A DNA stretch of 64,000 bases from Flavobacterium anseongense (GCF_021608185.1 NZ_JAKIHN010000004.1:1-64000); one strand, 5' to 3'. Shown: positions 1 to 8,836, numbered from the stretch's first letter. A program made the numbers and translations. Notes: generated by a model from the letters alone, not told the origin.

Positions 1-1
1 T

Positions 2-163
2 CGTTATGGCAAACTGCTTAAACAAATCAGTCCGACAGGAGCGGGTTGGGATGGTACGTATAACGGACATCTGTTACCATCGGATGATTATTGGTTTACG
101 GTTGACTTTGCAGAAGGCGGTGTGATGAAACAGTTTAAGTCACACTTTGCGATGAAGCGATAG
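2..163 (+). CDS. T9SS type B sorting domain protein, C-terminal end (partial)
   Basis: Only the last 53 codons are in the window; the gene enters from the left edge. The visible part runs from RYGKLL through a central GWDGTYNG and LPSDDYW to the C-terminal MKQFKSHFAMKR and a TAG stop. This is the gliding motility-associated C-terminal (type B sorting) domain, which in Bacteroidota directs cargo through the type IX secretion system to the cell surface. The terminal basic pair after an aromatic-rich beta strand is typical of the family. The passenger domain cannot be seen, so the protein's job is unknown. A rho-independent terminator follows about 30 bases later. Confidence 0.85.
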   Translation, partial: RYGKLLKQISPTGAGWDGTYNGHLLPSDDYWFTVDFAEGGVMKQFKSHFAMKR

Positions 164-190
164 AATTGCATCAATAAATTATAAATGAAA

Positions 191-216
191 GCCCTGATTA
201 AGTCAGGGTTTTTTTT
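191..216 (+). terminator. Rho-independent terminator after the T9SS gene
   Basis: A six-pair GC-rich stem (CCCTGA / TCAGGG) with a five-base loop is followed by eight T residues on the plus strand. It sits just after the stop of the left-edge gene. Confidence 0.85.
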
Positions 217-243
217 ATGAGAAAGAAAAATCAAACGCGATGA

Positions 244-400
244 TAGCCCCGACCTGCCTATCGGCAGGCTTGTAGGAGTGGAAATCCTTTTTTACCGTTT
301 TGTACTTCGACAGGCTCAGCATGACAAAACGGTAAAAAAGATTGTAACGGATAGCGGGAGCAGGGTTGTAGAGAAATCTAAAACGTCTGCTTCTAAAAAC
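244..400 (+). repeat. Dispersed repeat TAGCCCCGAT family, copy A (full length)
   Basis: The element begins TAGCCCCGA, has a GTGGAAATCC block, an internal palindrome (ACCGTTTTGT...ACAAAACGGT), then GATTGTAACGG and ATAGCGGGAGCAG, and ends in a second small stem (GCAG...CTGC) before CTAAAAA. The left arm and the reverse complement of the right arm are alike, so the whole can fold into a long imperfect hairpin. Other copies start at 6531, 12393, 49874 and 59296, all in the same orientation. The internal palindrome contains a second dispersed motif, CTTCGACAGGCTCAG. Confidence 0.8.
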
Positions 401-402
401 TT

Positions 403-1101
403 TTACCACTCTAAAAAAACCATTCCGATGCCACAAATTACTATAATGGCGGCGCTAATTGTTTCGAGGTATTTTTCGGAATTTTTAAAGGTAAATAAGT
501 GAGCGCTATAATAGCCTACTACCACCATTGCCAGCATGGTAATGACTGTCGAGAATGTGTAAAAGGCAATTAAAATTCCGACTTTACTCAAAGAATAATT
601 GATAGATGGATAAATAATGAGCGGAATCATGGGTTCACTTGGTCCTGAAGCAAATATAAAAAACAGCACCCAAGGTGTCACTTTATAACGTTTATTGGCT
701 TTTGTGTTTTGGTTATGCTGATGTTCGAAAACAAAAATATCTCCATTTTCAGAAGCATCAAAATGTTTGTGTATTTTATTTTTATTCAGGTTATATAGCG
801 CATATAGCAAATATAAAATTCCAAAACCAAGTAACATCCAAGCAGCAAAGCCACCGCGAATGGCTTCGATATGGAATATTTTTTTTATGGACCATCCTAA
901 AAAAATCCCTAAAATTCCTAAAATAACAGAACTTACTACATGTGCAATTCCACATAAAGCCGTCCAGAATAAAGTTTTCTTTAGACTCCATTTTTTGGAG
1001 CGGGAGAGTACAATAAATGGCAGGTAATGGTCTGGTCCGCTAAAAGTATGCACCGCACTAATGGATAAAACGGTTATAATTAGTAATGCGAATTCAGACA
1101 T
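403..1101 (-). CDS. UreH/NicO-type nickel permease, urease-associated
   Basis: A 232-residue polytopic membrane protein with about six hydrophobic segments. An N-terminal HTFSGPDHYLPF motif in the first helix resembles the His/Asp metal-binding motif of the NicO/UreH/HupE nickel exporter-importer group. A His- and Asn-rich loop (around residues 115-140, HKHFDASENG then EHQHNQN) lies between the third and fourth hydrophobic segments, as expected for a metal-handling loop. It starts five bases after the ureD stop and is the last gene of the urease cluster, which supports nickel supply to urease. Family placement is by motif and context; transport direction is inference. Confidence 0.8.
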   Translation of the reverse strand: MSEFALLIITVLSISAVHTFSGPDHYLPFIVLSRSKKWSLKKTLFWTALCGIAHVVSSVILGILGIFLGWSIKKIFHIEAIRGGFAAWMLLGFGILYLLYALYNLNKNKIHKHFDASENGDIFVFEHQHNQNTKANKRYKVTPWVLFFIFASGPSEPMIPLIIYPSINYSLSKVGILIAFYTFSTVITMLAMVVVGYYSAHLFTFKNSEKYLETISAAIIVICGIGMVFLEW

Positions 1102-1106
1102 TTAAG

Positions 1107-1907
1107 TTAGAAATTAGTAGTTAAAGGTTGAACTTCACTAATAAAACTTTGAATCAATTCTTTTAACAACAAAAACAATTTTTCGGAATTGTGGTGTAAA
1201 ATTTTAATAATTAAGCCATTGCCATTTGTCTCGGATGTTCCAAAAAGCAAATTTTCTTCTGCTGACAGAAAATCATCTATTTGTTGTTTGACTGATTTCA
1301 ATTCCATGTTTTCATTAAAATAAATCAAACTGGCCTGATGTGTAAATCCTTCTAATTGCCCTAATTCTAATGGATTAATTTCTGATGGATTCATATATAA
1401 GTTTTCAAAAAGCACTAATTTGCCTTTTTTATAAATGGATGTTTTGTTTTGAAACTCGGTAAATTCAAACTGTTCGGCGTTTAATTTTCTTCCGCAAGTA
1501 AGTATTTCTCCCCAAATTAAAGTGGCATTTTCCTCTAAGTTAATAGTGTTGATTGCTTTGTAATTAGAATTTTTATGAGGAACTGTAGGATGTGGAAGGT
1601 ATTTGAAAAAGCCGTTTTTACCGACTTCAACTTTCATATTTTGAGAAGCACATCCTTCCATAGTAAAAATGCGTTGAAACGATTGCGTTGAAAATTCCAA
1701 TTGACAATTTTCCTGAACCTTAATTTCAAAGTCATAACAATCTCCATCTAAAATCCCCGGTGAAGAACTCATAAGCATCAGTTCTAAAATAGCTTGGTTT
1801 TTATCTTCACGGATTTCGGCGACTTTAAAAGGTGCCGTATGATAAGCCGATTTTAAATAGGTAATTTCATTTCGTAAAAAGGTGTCAATTTTAACTGTTG
1901 CAATCAT
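1107..1907 (-). CDS. ureD: Urease accessory protein UreD
   Basis: A 266-residue UreD (also named UreH) family protein. UreD binds apo-urease and, with UreF and UreG, forms the complex that delivers nickel to the UreC active site. The family region [10 protein letters not shown] with the following [17 protein letters not shown] strand pattern is present at about residues 54-83. Its ATG overlaps the ureG stop by four bases (ATGA), so the two are translationally coupled. Length is normal for the family (260-300). Confidence 0.93.
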   Translation of the reverse strand: MIATVKIDTFLRNEITYLKSAYHTAPFKVAEIREDKNQAILELMLMSSSPGILDGDCYDFEIKVQENCQLEFSTQSFQRIFTMEGCASQNMKVEVGKNGFFKYLPHPTVPHKNSNYKAINTINLEENATLIWGEILTCGRKLNAEQFEFTEFQNKTSIYKKGKLVLFENLYMNPSEINPLELGQLEGFTHQASLIYFNENMELKSVKQQIDDFLSAEENLLFGTSETNGNGLIIKILHHNSEKLFLLLKELIQSFISEVQPLTTNF

Positions 1908-2539
1908 CTCCAGAGTTTTGGTTCAGGAACTTCTTCCATTAAAGCATATTTTTTTATCCATCCAATGACATCGAATAATCCTTCACTTTTCATTAGATTG
2001 GTAAAAACAAATGGTTTTCCGTTTCGCATTTTTCTGGCATCGCGTTCCATGACACCTAAGTCGGCATTTACATAAGGCGCCAGGTCAATTTTATTTATCA
2101 TTAGCAAATCGCTACGGGTAATTCCGGGACCTCCTTTTCGTGGAATTTTATCTCCTTCGGCAACATCAATTACAAAAATGGTGATGTCGGCCAAATCAGG
2201 GCTAAAAGTCGCCGAAAGATTATCGCCACCACTTTCTATAAATACTAATTCCATTTCCGGAAAGCGCTCTGCTAATTCTTCCACCGCTTCCAGATTCATA
2301 CTGGCATCTTCGCGAATGGCTGTGTGTGGGCAGCCTCCGGTTTCTACACCTATGATTCGTTCGGCTGGTAGCAAACTGTTTTTTGTTAGAAATTCGGCGT
2401 CTTCCTGTGTATAAATATCATTTGTAATCACTCCGATAGAATAGGTACTGGCCAATTCGCGGGTTAGTTTTTCAATTAAGGCTGTTTTACCGGAACCTAC
2501 AGGTCCTGCAATTCCAATTTTAATGTATTTTCTATTCAT
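1904..2539 (-). CDS. ureG: Urease accessory GTPase UreG
   Basis: A 211-residue SIMIBI-class GTPase that binds nickel and GTP and drives nickel insertion into urease. The P-loop GPVGSGKT is at residues 12-19. The switch/metal region [12 protein letters not shown] carries the Cys-Pro-His nickel-binding motif (CPH), and [16 protein letters not shown] and the base-specificity NKIDL motif are intact. It is separated from ureF by 242 bases that hold an inverted-repeat element, and overlaps ureD by four bases. All diagnostic motifs are visible. Confidence 0.97.
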   Translation of the reverse strand: MNRKYIKIGIAGPVGSGKTALIEKLTRELASTYSIGVITNDIYTQEDAEFLTKNSLLPAERIIGVETGGCPHTAIREDASMNLEAVEELAERFPEMELVFIESGGDNLSATFSPDLADITIFVIDVAEGDKIPRKGGPGITRSDLLMINKIDLAPYVNADLGVMERDARKMRNGKPFVFTNLMKSEGLFDVIGWIKKYALMEEVPEPKLWR

Positions 2540-2585
2540 TTTAATTTTTAATTATCTCCTTGGGTGTAGTTCAATGTGATATTTT

Positions 2586-2714
2586 TTAACCACATAGGAA
2601 CATAGTTTTTAAAAACTCTGAAAGACGTTTCACTTTATTTTGAGAAAATCATAGTTATATGAAACCAAGAATTGGTCTATCAAACTCTTTTTTTCTATGC
2701 TTCTATGTGGTTAA
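2586..2714. repeat. 129-bp inverted-repeat element between ureF and ureG
   Basis: Arms 2586-2605 (TTAACCACATAGGAACATAG) and 2695-2714 are inverted copies matching at 18 of 20 positions; 89 AT-rich bases lie between them. The element fills most of the only large gap within the urease operon. It has no coding capacity and no obvious target-site duplication. It looks like a MITE or other dispersed palindrome; mobility is not shown. Confidence 0.75.
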
Positions 2715-2781
2715 CTTTTATATTTAGCAAATAATGTATTTTTCGATTAATTAAACTCAACTGTTTCTAATTGATAAAATT

Positions 2782-3465
2782 CTAAGACATGTATAATCGA
2801 GAATATAAATTTTCGTGTTGCATCGAACGAATGTCAAAGCCTACTGAACTTTTTCCTAATAATGCTTCGTTAGGAATCAATGCTTTTTCAGTTAACTGTT
2901 CCAATAAAGGCGTTATTTCAAACAACAATTTTTGTCCTGAATCCTGGCTTAATGGAATTAATTTCACTGCATTTGTAATATAACCTATTGCAGTATTATA
3001 GAAAAATCCTTCTAAGGCTTCCTTCTTTGGAATCTTTAGTTCGTGAGCATAGATTCCGAATAAAATGCAATAATGTCCAAATAGTTCTTTGTTCATAACA
3101 GCTTCTTCAATCTGAAAAGTAAGTGGAGATTGTATCCTCGGATTGAATATTTTCATTAGCCGCGTTCCAAGTTTCTGGCTTGCATTTCGGATTTCTTTAG
3201 GCAATTTTGAAGCATTACAAATCGAATCCAATTCGATTATTCTGTTCCAATTTTGATTCTTACAAGCCTCATATACTAAACTGACAAAGGCTGCTTCGTT
3301 GTATAGAATACTATTTGACAGTATTTGGGTTAAATATATCTTCATCGTTTCTGGCGAATTGACGATTTCTTTTTGCGTGTAGGTTTCCAGTCCGGATGAA
3401 TGTGAAAATCCTCCAATAGGTAAGGTTGGGTCGCACAAATGCAGCAGATGTAATTGGGAACTCAT
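2782..3465 (-). CDS. ureF: Urease accessory protein UreF
   Basis: A 227-residue all-helical accessory protein that binds UreD and UreG in the urease activation complex. The N-terminal signature LCDPTLPIGGFSHSSGLE is present at residues 10-27, and the C-terminal SVGFDIRSMQHENLYSRLY matches the conserved family tail that contacts UreG. Its ATG overlaps the ureE stop by four bases. Length is normal. Confidence 0.95.
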   Translation of the reverse strand: MSSQLHLLHLCDPTLPIGGFSHSSGLETYTQKEIVNSPETMKIYLTQILSNSILYNEAAFVSLVYEACKNQNWNRIIELDSICNASKLPKEIRNASQKLGTRLMKIFNPRIQSPLTFQIEEAVMNKELFGHYCILFGIYAHELKIPKKEALEGFFYNTAIGYITNAVKLIPLSQDSGQKLLFEITPLLEQLTEKALIPNEALLGKSSVGFDIRSMQHENLYSRLYMS

Positions 3466-3953
3466 ACTTCTTTTTGTGTTAAATTCATGATTTTGGAAAA
3501 TAAGGTTCCGCTTTCTCCATGAGGGGCAACACTTGTTTTTAGCGGATGCAACAGCGCTCTTTTTTCTTGATACACTTCAAATCCCATTGCAGTAAGTTGT
3601 CGGAAAAGTGGTTTTTCAAAAGGCACCAGCAACTCTTCCAGTTCATAAAATAAAGGCAGGTGTTTGTTGCCTATTTCGTAACATATTGAAGCCGTTTCAA
3701 AATTACTTTTGGGTTTGATTACTAGGCAATCGCAAGGAAGAATTCGAATTATATAGTCTTTCCCATTTTCTTGATGTATAATTTCTCCTTGCTGTAAATT
3801 CGGGTTTTCCTGTAAAAATTTGAATCGGAAATCTTTTCCGTCACCAGCGGTTTTATGTTGAATTCGTTTGTTGATTTCAAACCATTCCAAGTCAATCCAA
3901 ATAGTTTCGGAATTAGGATTTAAGATGGTTTGTGGTTTTTGTGTAATCAGCAT
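3462..3953 (-). CDS. ureE: Urease accessory nickel chaperone UreE
   Basis: A nickel metallochaperone of 163 residues. The start chosen is the ATG at 3953, giving [10 protein letters not shown]; this ATG overlaps the ureC TAA, matching the coupled overlaps seen through the operon. A longer in-frame start at 4004 would lie well inside ureC and adds a hydrophobic stretch unlike UreE. An N-terminal beta domain precedes a ferredoxin-like metal domain containing SICYEIGNKHLPLF, with the conserved GNKH nickel-binding His. There is no His-rich C-terminal tail of the Klebsiella type, so storage capacity is probably low. Confidence 0.92.
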   Translation of the reverse strand: MLITQKPQTILNPNSETIWIDLEWFEINKRIQHKTAGDGKDFRFKFLQENPNLQQGEIIHQENGKDYIIRILPCDCLVIKPKSNFETASICYEIGNKHLPLFYELEELLVPFEKPLFRQLTAMGFEVYQEKRALLHPLKTSVAPHGESGTLFSKIMNLTQKEV

Positions 3954-5674
3954 TAAAATAAAAAATAGCGTTGTGTTAATGGTAATTCTTTTGCCGGCTC
4001 GCAAGTAATTTTCTCTCCGTCTACTTTTACTTCATAGGTTTCTGGATTTACTTCAATATTTGGGGTTTTATCGTTGTGAATTAAATCCTTTTTACCAATG
4101 TTTCGACAGTTTTCAACAGGTAAAATGATTTTGTTTAATTCGTATTTGGCAATGGTTTTATTTTCAATAGAGATTTTGGAAACAAAGGTGATGCAGGTTT
4201 TATGCAGTGCTTTTCCGTAGGCTCCAAACATTGGTCTGTAAATTACAGGTTGCGGCGTTGGAATAGAAGCATTTGGATCGCCCATTCTTCCGGCTATAAT
4301 CATTCCGCCTTTGATGATTAATTCAGGTTTTACTCCAAATAGCGCAGGTTTCCAGAGGATAATATCGGCAAATTTACCTTCTTCCAGTGAGCCAACATAT
4401 TTGGAAATTCCATGAGAAATTGCCGGGTTGATAGTGTACTTGGCAATATATCTTTTTACTCTGAAATTGTCATTATTATTGGATTCGTCTTCTGCTAAAA
4501 ATCCACGTTGCACCTTCATTTTATGTGCTGTTTGCCATGTGCGGGTAATGACTTCTGAAACTCTTCCCATAGCTTGAGAATCGCTGCTCATCATACTAAA
4601 AACACCCATGTCCTGCAGGATGTCTTCGGCAGCAATGGTTTCAGGACGAATTCTGGAATCGGCAAAAGAAACATCTTCAGGAACCGTTTTATCCAAATGA
4701 TGACAAACCATTAACATGTCTAAATGTTCGTCAATAGTATTAATCGTATACGGTCTTGTTGGGTTTGTACTTGAAGGCAGGACATTAGGATACATGGCTG
4801 ATTTTATAATATCCGGTGCATGACCACCTCCGGCTCCTTCAGTGTGGAAAGTGTGAATTACGCGACCGTTTATGGCTTTGATGGTATCTTCTAAAAAACC
4901 ACTTTCGTTCAAAGTATCTGTATGGATTGCTACTTGAATGTCTAATTTATCTGCGACAGTAAGAGAAGCGTCAATCGTTGCAGGTGTCGCTCCCCAATCT
5001 TCATGTATTTTTAAACCCAAAGCTCCTGCTTCAATTTGTTCTATAAGAGGTTCAATTGTGGCGCAATTTCCTTTACCAAAAAAGCCTAAATTCATTGGAA
5101 AGGCTTCAGCAGATTCTAACATTTTTTGAATATTCCAAGCGCCAGGTGTTACTGTAGTTGCATTGGTTCCGTCTGCCGGTCCTGTTCCTCCGCCTATCAT
5201 AGTTGTCACTCCACTGTATAAAGCATGGTCAATTTGTTGCGGACAAATAAAATGAATATGAGTGTCAATTCCACCAGCAGTAGCGATTAATCCTGCGCCA
5301 CCGTGTACTTCTGTAGAAGCTCCGATAATCATATTAGGGGAAACTCCATCCATAGTATCCGGATTGCCTGCTTTTCCAATACCGACAATTTTGCCGTCTT
5401 TGATTCCGATATCACCTTTAACAATTCCCCAATGATCAATGACTATTACATTTGTAATTACAAAATCTAAAACACCTTCATTTCTGGTTGCTCTTGCTGA
5501 TTGTGCCATACCATCACGAATGGTTTTCCCGCCTCCGAATTTGGCTTCTTCTCCATAAACGTTATAATCCTTTTCTATTTCGATAAATAATTCTGTGTCG
5601 CCCAAACGTACTTTATCACCAACGGTTGGTCCCAACATGTTGGTGTATTTTATTCTATTTATGTGTGTACTCAT
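3953..5674 (-). CDS. ureC: Urease subunit alpha UreC
   Basis: The catalytic urease subunit, 573 residues, hydrolysing urea to ammonia and carbamate at a di-nickel centre in the cytoplasm. All active-site residues are visible: H139 and H141 in DTHIHF, the carbamylated K222 in GLKIHEDWG with H224, H251 in [11 protein letters not shown]277 in HTEGAGGGH, flap C324-H325 in MVCHHL, and D365 in [11 protein letters not shown]. Length and N-terminus are standard. It lies three bases after ureB and overlaps ureE. Nothing suggests inactivation. Confidence 0.98.
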   Translation of the reverse strand: MSTHINRIKYTNMLGPTVGDKVRLGDTELFIEIEKDYNVYGEEAKFGGGKTIRDGMAQSARATRNEGVLDFVITNVIVIDHWGIVKGDIGIKDGKIVGIGKAGNPDTMDGVSPNMIIGASTEVHGGAGLIATAGGIDTHIHFICPQQIDHALYSGVTTMIGGGTGPADGTNATTVTPGAWNIQKMLESAEAFPMNLGFFGKGNCATIEPLIEQIEAGALGLKIHEDWGATPATIDASLTVADKLDIQVAIHTDTLNESGFLEDTIKAINGRVIHTFHTEGAGGGHAPDIIKSAMYPNVLPSSTNPTRPYTINTIDEHLDMLMVCHHLDKTVPEDVSFADSRIRPETIAAEDILQDMGVFSMMSSDSQAMGRVSEVITRTWQTAHKMKVQRGFLAEDESNNNDNFRVKRYIAKYTINPAISHGISKYVGSLEEGKFADIILWKPALFGVKPELIIKGGMIIAGRMGDPNASIPTPQPVIYRPMFGAYGKALHKTCITFVSKISIENKTIAKYELNKIILPVENCRNIGKKDLIHNDKTPNIEVNPETYEVKVDGEKITCEPAKELPLTQRYFLF

Positions 5675-5677
5675 AAT

Positions 5678-6037
5678 TTACTCTTTCAAAAACGCATTCA
5701 ATTTTTCTTCAATAGAATCCAAATTCGCAGTATCAATAGTTCCGTCAACCAAATTATTAAATCCCACAAGTGTTTTTGTTCCGCCAATTTCGACTAATTC
5801 TATCTTTTTTTCTTCGCCGGGTTCAAAACGAACGGCTGTTCCTGCAGCAATATTTAATCGCATTCCCAGAGCTTTCATTCGGTCAAAATTCATTTTCTTA
5901 TTGACTTCAAAAAAATGAAAGTGTGAGCCAATTTGTACTGGTCGGTCTCCAACATTGGTTACTTCGATAAAAATTGTTTTTTTATCAGAATTGATTTCAA
6001 TTGGGTCGCTTTTTAAAATGTATTCGCCTGGTATCAT
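5678..6037 (-). CDS. ureB: Urease subunit beta UreB
   Basis: The structural beta subunit of urease, 119 residues, with the family start MIPGEY, the [16 protein letters not shown] segment around residues 30-45 and the [12 protein letters not shown] segment around residues 64-75. It overlaps ureA by four bases (ATGA). The gamma and beta subunits are separate genes here, as in most bacteria and unlike Helicobacter. Confidence 0.97.
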   Translation of the reverse strand: MIPGEYILKSDPIEINSDKKTIFIEVTNVGDRPVQIGSHFHFFEVNKKMNFDRMKALGMRLNIAAGTAVRFEPGEEKKIELVEIGGTKTLVGFNNLVDGTIDTANLDSIEEKLNAFLKE

Positions 6038-6336
6038 TTGATTGGATTGTGAACAGTTACTAATTTAGTTCCGTCAGGGAAAGTGCCTTCTATTTGAATG
6101 TCGTGAATCATTTCAGGAATGCCTTCCATTACGTCATCACGAGTAAGAATGGTTGTACCGTAATGCATTAATTCTGCTACGGTTTTTCCATCCCGGATGG
6201 CTTCTAATAATTCGGAACTGATTAGGGCAATAGCTTCGGGATAGTTTAATTTTAAACCTCTTTTTCTTCTTTTTTGAGCCAATTCTCCGGCTGTATGAAG
6301 CAGTAATTTTTCTATTTCTTTTGGGGTAAGGTGCAT
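6034..6336 (-). CDS. ureA: Urease subunit gamma UreA
   Basis: The structural gamma subunit, 100 residues, beginning [13 protein letters not shown] and containing [11 protein letters not shown], the [18 protein letters not shown] segment and the [15 protein letters not shown] end that are constant in UreA. It is the first gene of the minus-strand urease operon. The 190 bases upstream are very AT-rich; no clear TTG/TAnnTTTG pair was found there, so the promoter is not assigned. Confidence 0.97.
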   Translation of the reverse strand: MHLTPKEIEKLLLHTAGELAQKRRKRGLKLNYPEAIALISSELLEAIRDGKTVAELMHYGTTILTRDDVMEGIPEMIHDIQIEGTFPDGTKLVTVHNPIK

Positions 6337-6530
6337 TTATGAATTGAAAATTAATTTGATTTTAAACAAAGCATTAATAGATAAAATTATAATTTTTTTA
6401 ATATGCTCGTGTAAAATCAGGGGTTCATTTTATAAAAATTGTATTTTCATTATTTTGCATATGTTTTTGATGGGGTATTGATAATTATTTAATGATTATT
6501 TGTGAAAAATGCAATAGAAGTTCGTGATTA
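6337..6530. other. AT-rich spacer upstream of the urease operon
   Basis: No open reading frame, stem-loop or riboswitch fold was recognised. It must contain the urease promoter unless that lies within the repeat at 6531. No nickel-responsive (NikR-like) palindrome was seen. Confidence 0.4.
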
Positions 6531-6695
6531 TAGCCCCGATTCCTTCGGCAGTCGCTCCACTCGTGTGCAGTGGAAATCCTTTTTTGTTTTTAAAGTAAAG
6601 CCCTTCGATTGCGCTCAGGGAGACAAACAAAAAAGATTGAAACGGATAGCGGGAGCAGTGGTGTAAAGAAGCACAAAGTTTCTGCTCCTAAAAAT
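6531..6695 (+). repeat. Dispersed repeat TAGCCCCGAT family, copy B (full length)
   Basis: Same architecture as the copy at 244: TAGCCCCGAT, GTGGAAATCC, a different internal palindrome (TTTGTTTTT...AAACAAAAAA around CCCTTCGATTGCGCTCAGGG), GATTGAAACGGATAGCGGGAGCAG, and a terminal GCAG...CTGC stem. The interior is a variable stem, while the flanks are conserved. It lies between ureA and the tmRNA terminator. Confidence 0.8.
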
Positions 6696-6720
6696 AAAAA
6701 ATCCTGCCAATGACAGGATT
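6691..6720 (-). terminator. tmRNA terminator
   Basis: Read on the minus strand, AATCCTG / CAGGATT forms a seven-pair stem followed by a run of T with one A. It begins a few bases after the tmRNA 3' end. Confidence 0.85.
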
Positions 6721-6722
6721 TC

Positions 6723-7119
6723 TGTGGAGTCGCCGAGAATCGAACTCGGGTCCAAACAAGCAACTAAAGAGTTTTCTACACGCTTATTTTCTGATTGGAT
6801 TTTCGATATAGTGATAGGCCAGAAACAGCCACACCATACTTATCTTCTTAAATTTTCGTAACAGCCCCGAAGCTTCACTGTTCTTAGGTTTATTTTTACG
6901 ATTCACCTGTACCGACCGCCACAAACCAAAGCTATCGAGATGAATCCTGCTTTCCTACCTTGTAGGACGAGGCTAATCTTACTTTAATTCAGATTATGCA
7001 GCAAGAGCGTAGTTTCCTTCGCCGTTTATGTTTTTGTGAATTTGGATTTACGAGCAAAAAACACAATGCTCGACGTGCTTACAATTCAATTCGACTTGCT
7101 GTCAAAACCAGTCGACCCC
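6723..7119 (-). ncRNA. ssrA: Transfer-messenger RNA (tmRNA)
   Basis: Rescues stalled ribosomes by tagging incomplete proteins. The 5' end GGGGTCGACTGG pairs over seven bases with the 3' end CGACTCC, and the T-arm GGTTCGATTCTCGGCG is intact. The tag reading frame ends GGC GAA GGA AAC TAC GCT CTT GCT GCA TAA, giving GEGNYALAA, close to the usual Bacteroidota tags. Following the acceptor stem the sequence is ACA, so CCA is not encoded. Length is about 395 nt. A TAnnTTTG promoter lies about 35 bases upstream, implying 5' processing. Confidence 0.95.
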
Positions 7120-7152
7120 AAGTGAATTTTTGAGTTATCAAAAATTGTTCCG

Positions 7153-7184
7153 CAAAAGTAGTCTATTAGATTAAAATTTACCAA
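7153..7184 (-). promoter_or_regulatory. Candidate tmRNA promoter (TTG-N21-TACTTTTG)
   Basis: On the minus strand TTG at 7184-7182 and TACTTTTG at 7160-7153 are 21 bases apart, matching the Flavobacterium TTG / TAnnTTTG consensus. The upstream element and spacer lie inside the last codons of the micro-ORF at 7171-7287. Confidence 0.7.
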
Positions 7185-7287
7185 GTAACCAGTAAATAAT
7201 TATAAAAATTATAATCGTTGATAAGCAACCTCCACCAAGTTTTTTGGCTGTAACTCCGGCAATTAATGTTTTAAAGATTCCGTTCAT
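7171..7287 (-). CDS. Small membrane protein (38 aa), AKKLGGG type
   Basis: A micro-ORF starting MNGIFKTLIAGV, with a central TAKKLGGGCLST, then one strongly hydrophobic helix and WLLGKF before TAA. The pattern (short amphipathic start, Lys-Lys-Leu-Gly-Gly-Gly hinge, single transmembrane helix ending in WLLG) looks like a real single-pass peptide rather than chance sequence. It lies between the maleate isomerase gene and tmRNA, and its 3' end overlaps the tmRNA promoter. Function unknown. No Shine-Dalgarno is visible, which is normal for this phylum. Confidence 0.65.
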   Translation of the reverse strand: MNGIFKTLIAGVTAKKLGGGCLSTIIIFIIIYWLLGKF

Positions 7288-7384
7288 GCTAGTGAAGTTA
7301 TAAGTTTAATGTAGTTACAAAATTCTAAAAACAATCACTAGTTGTGTTATGGAATCTTTTTATAAAATTACATAATTGCTAGAT

Positions 7385-8134
7385 TTAATATTTACCGCTT
7401 AACAATTCTCCACCAATGGCTGATTTGGCTTCGATGCCGAGTTTCTTCATCATTTCATAGGTTGTACAAACTGCGGCTGAAGTTACCGGAATTCCGATTT
7501 CTGCCTGGATTAAATCGATAGCCTCTAAAGAAGGCATTTGTACACAAGCTGATACTACTAAAACATCTACATTGGTTAAATCCAAGCGCTTATAAATTTC
7601 CAATAAATTCATCGGATTTTGAGCTGCGACTTCCAGATTATCCGGAATTTCAAGTGCAATACTTTCTTTTACTTTAAAGCCTTGATGTTCTATATAATCG
7701 ACAACCATATCGGTTAACGGACGCATATACGGAGTAATAATCGAAACTTGTTTGGCTCCCAAAACTTTCAAACCATTAATCAAAGCTCCGGCTGAAGTTA
7801 CAATAGGTGTAGGGAAATCATTGGCAATAGTTTCCTGGTGTAAATTCACTTCCGAAACACAGTGATAACCTCTTCCCATACTCATAATCGCCACCAAACA
7901 CGCATAACCCATGACATCGACATGAGCATCGGATAATTCCTGAGCGCATTTTAAACTCATGGCATCCATGGCTTCAAGTTCTTCTTTAGTTACTTTTTTC
8001 ATTCGCATTCTGCTTGAATGAAACGTAAAACGTTCCGGTAATATGGTTTCTCTAGAACGAAAAATCGCCGGGATTTCCGTTTCCATTGTTACGTTTGATG
8101 ATGGTACAATTTGACCAATTCTGTATTTTTTCAT
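7385..8134 (-). CDS. Maleate cis-trans isomerase (Asp/Glu racemase superfamily)
   Basis: A 249-residue member of the maleate isomerase group, converting maleate to fumarate without a cofactor. The two catalytic cysteines are visible as C79 in GYACLV and C197 in SACVQMPS. Their spacing of 118 residues equals that of C76 and C194 in the Nocardia enzyme. The N-terminal GQIVPSSNVTMETEIP loop matches maleate isomerases more than other racemases. As last gene of the catabolic operon it would feed the product of maleylpyruvate (or maleamate) hydrolysis into the TCA cycle. Arylmalonate decarboxylase-like activity is the main alternative, judged less likely because both cysteines are present. Confidence 0.87.
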   Translation of the reverse strand: MKKYRIGQIVPSSNVTMETEIPAIFRSRETILPERFTFHSSRMRMKKVTKEELEAMDAMSLKCAQELSDAHVDVMGYACLVAIMSMGRGYHCVSEVNLHQETIANDFPTPIVTSAGALINGLKVLGAKQVSIITPYMRPLTDMVVDYIEHQGFKVKESIALEIPDNLEVAAQNPMNLLEIYKRLDLTNVDVLVVSACVQMPSLEAIDLIQAEIGIPVTSAAVCTTYEMMKKLGIEAKSAIGGELLSGKY

Positions 8135-8149
8135 TTATCAATTTGTTTT

Positions 8150-8175
8150 TGTCACCCTGAGCGCAGTCGAAGGGC
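8150..8175 (-). repeat. Dispersed repeat CTTCGACTGCGCTCAGG
   Basis: A copy, on the minus strand, of the CCCTTCGACTGCGCTCAG motif with a following GGTGACA. Relatives lie inside the repeats at 244, 6531 and 12393 and just after the last (12498-12525). It fills the gap between the isomerase and methyltransferase genes. Confidence 0.7.
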
Positions 8176-8181
8176 TGTATT

Positions 8182-8808
8182 TCATTTTGTTGCAATAATA
8201 ATTAAATCGGTAGTTCTTTCTTGGTTGTGAATATATTCTTTTCGATCAAGATAAATGATACTAAAATTATTTTCTTCAAGGGCTTTTGTCAAATAATCCG
8301 CTTGATGAAAGTTCTGGAACATTGTGTCACCGGTGCTTCCTGTTTTAAATCCAGATTTGGAATTGTTATCTTCCATTGTACTAATGTAGAGGATTCCGTT
8401 TTCATTTAATTTTTGACTGGCATCTTTAATAAATTTAATAGCTTCCTCTTTGGACAAATAAGGGAAACCAAAACCACATAGTATTCCGTCATATTTACGG
8501 GTAAGATTTTTTATTGCTCTGCAATCCATCAATTCAAAATGGGCTGTTGGATTATTGATTTTTGCCAATTCAATCATATTCGGAGCCAAATCAGAACTTA
8601 GAATTTTAAAATCAGGACGTTTTTCCAGTAGGTATTTTGTAATATTTCCGGGTCCGCAAGCCAATTCTAAAATTTCCGGGTTCCCTTTTTTTATCGAATT
8701 GCAAAACACATCGAGCGAATCATGGTACATGGAAACATCCATAAACTTGTCCTGATACACATTGGCAAGTTTATTAAATACTTCGATTGCTATTTTTGTC
8801 TGATCCAT
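8182..8808 (-). CDS. Class I SAM-dependent methyltransferase
   Basis: About 208 residues with a Rossmann-like methyltransferase fold: motif I ILELACGPGNITKYL, the acidic motif II region ILSSDLAPNMIE, and ILCGFGFPYLS as motif IV. The start MDQTKIAIEVF at 8808 is preferred: the ATG two codons upstream falls inside a dispersed repeat. The acceptor substrate cannot be read from sequence. It sits between two pathway genes of the aromatic operon, so it might act on a pathway intermediate, or may simply have been inserted; the flanking repeats on both sides would fit insertion. Confidence 0.85.
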   Translation of the reverse strand: MDQTKIAIEVFNKLANVYQDKFMDVSMYHDSLDVFCNSIKKGNPEILELACGPGNITKYLLEKRPDFKILSSDLAPNMIELAKINNPTAHFELMDCRAIKNLTRKYDGILCGFGFPYLSKEEAIKFIKDASQKLNENGILYISTMEDNNSKSGFKTGSTGDTMFQNFHQADYLTKALEENNFSIIYLDRKEYIHNQERTTDLIIIATK

Positions 8809-8809
8809 T

Positions 8810-8836
8810 GTCATTGCGAGGCACGAAGCAATCTAA
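8810..8836 (+). repeat. Dispersed repeat GTCATTGCGAGGCACGAAGC
   Basis: A copy of the very widespread bacterial motif TCATTGCGAGG-ACGAAGCAATCT. It supplies the TAG stop codon of the FAH-family gene and the first possible ATG of the methyltransferase gene, so it exactly fills that junction. Confidence 0.75.

Noticed and set aside
3954..4004. Upstream start for ureE inside ureC
   Set aside because: It would overlap ureC by 52 bases and add a hydrophobic tail foreign to UreE; the TAATG overlap at 3953 fits the operon pattern.
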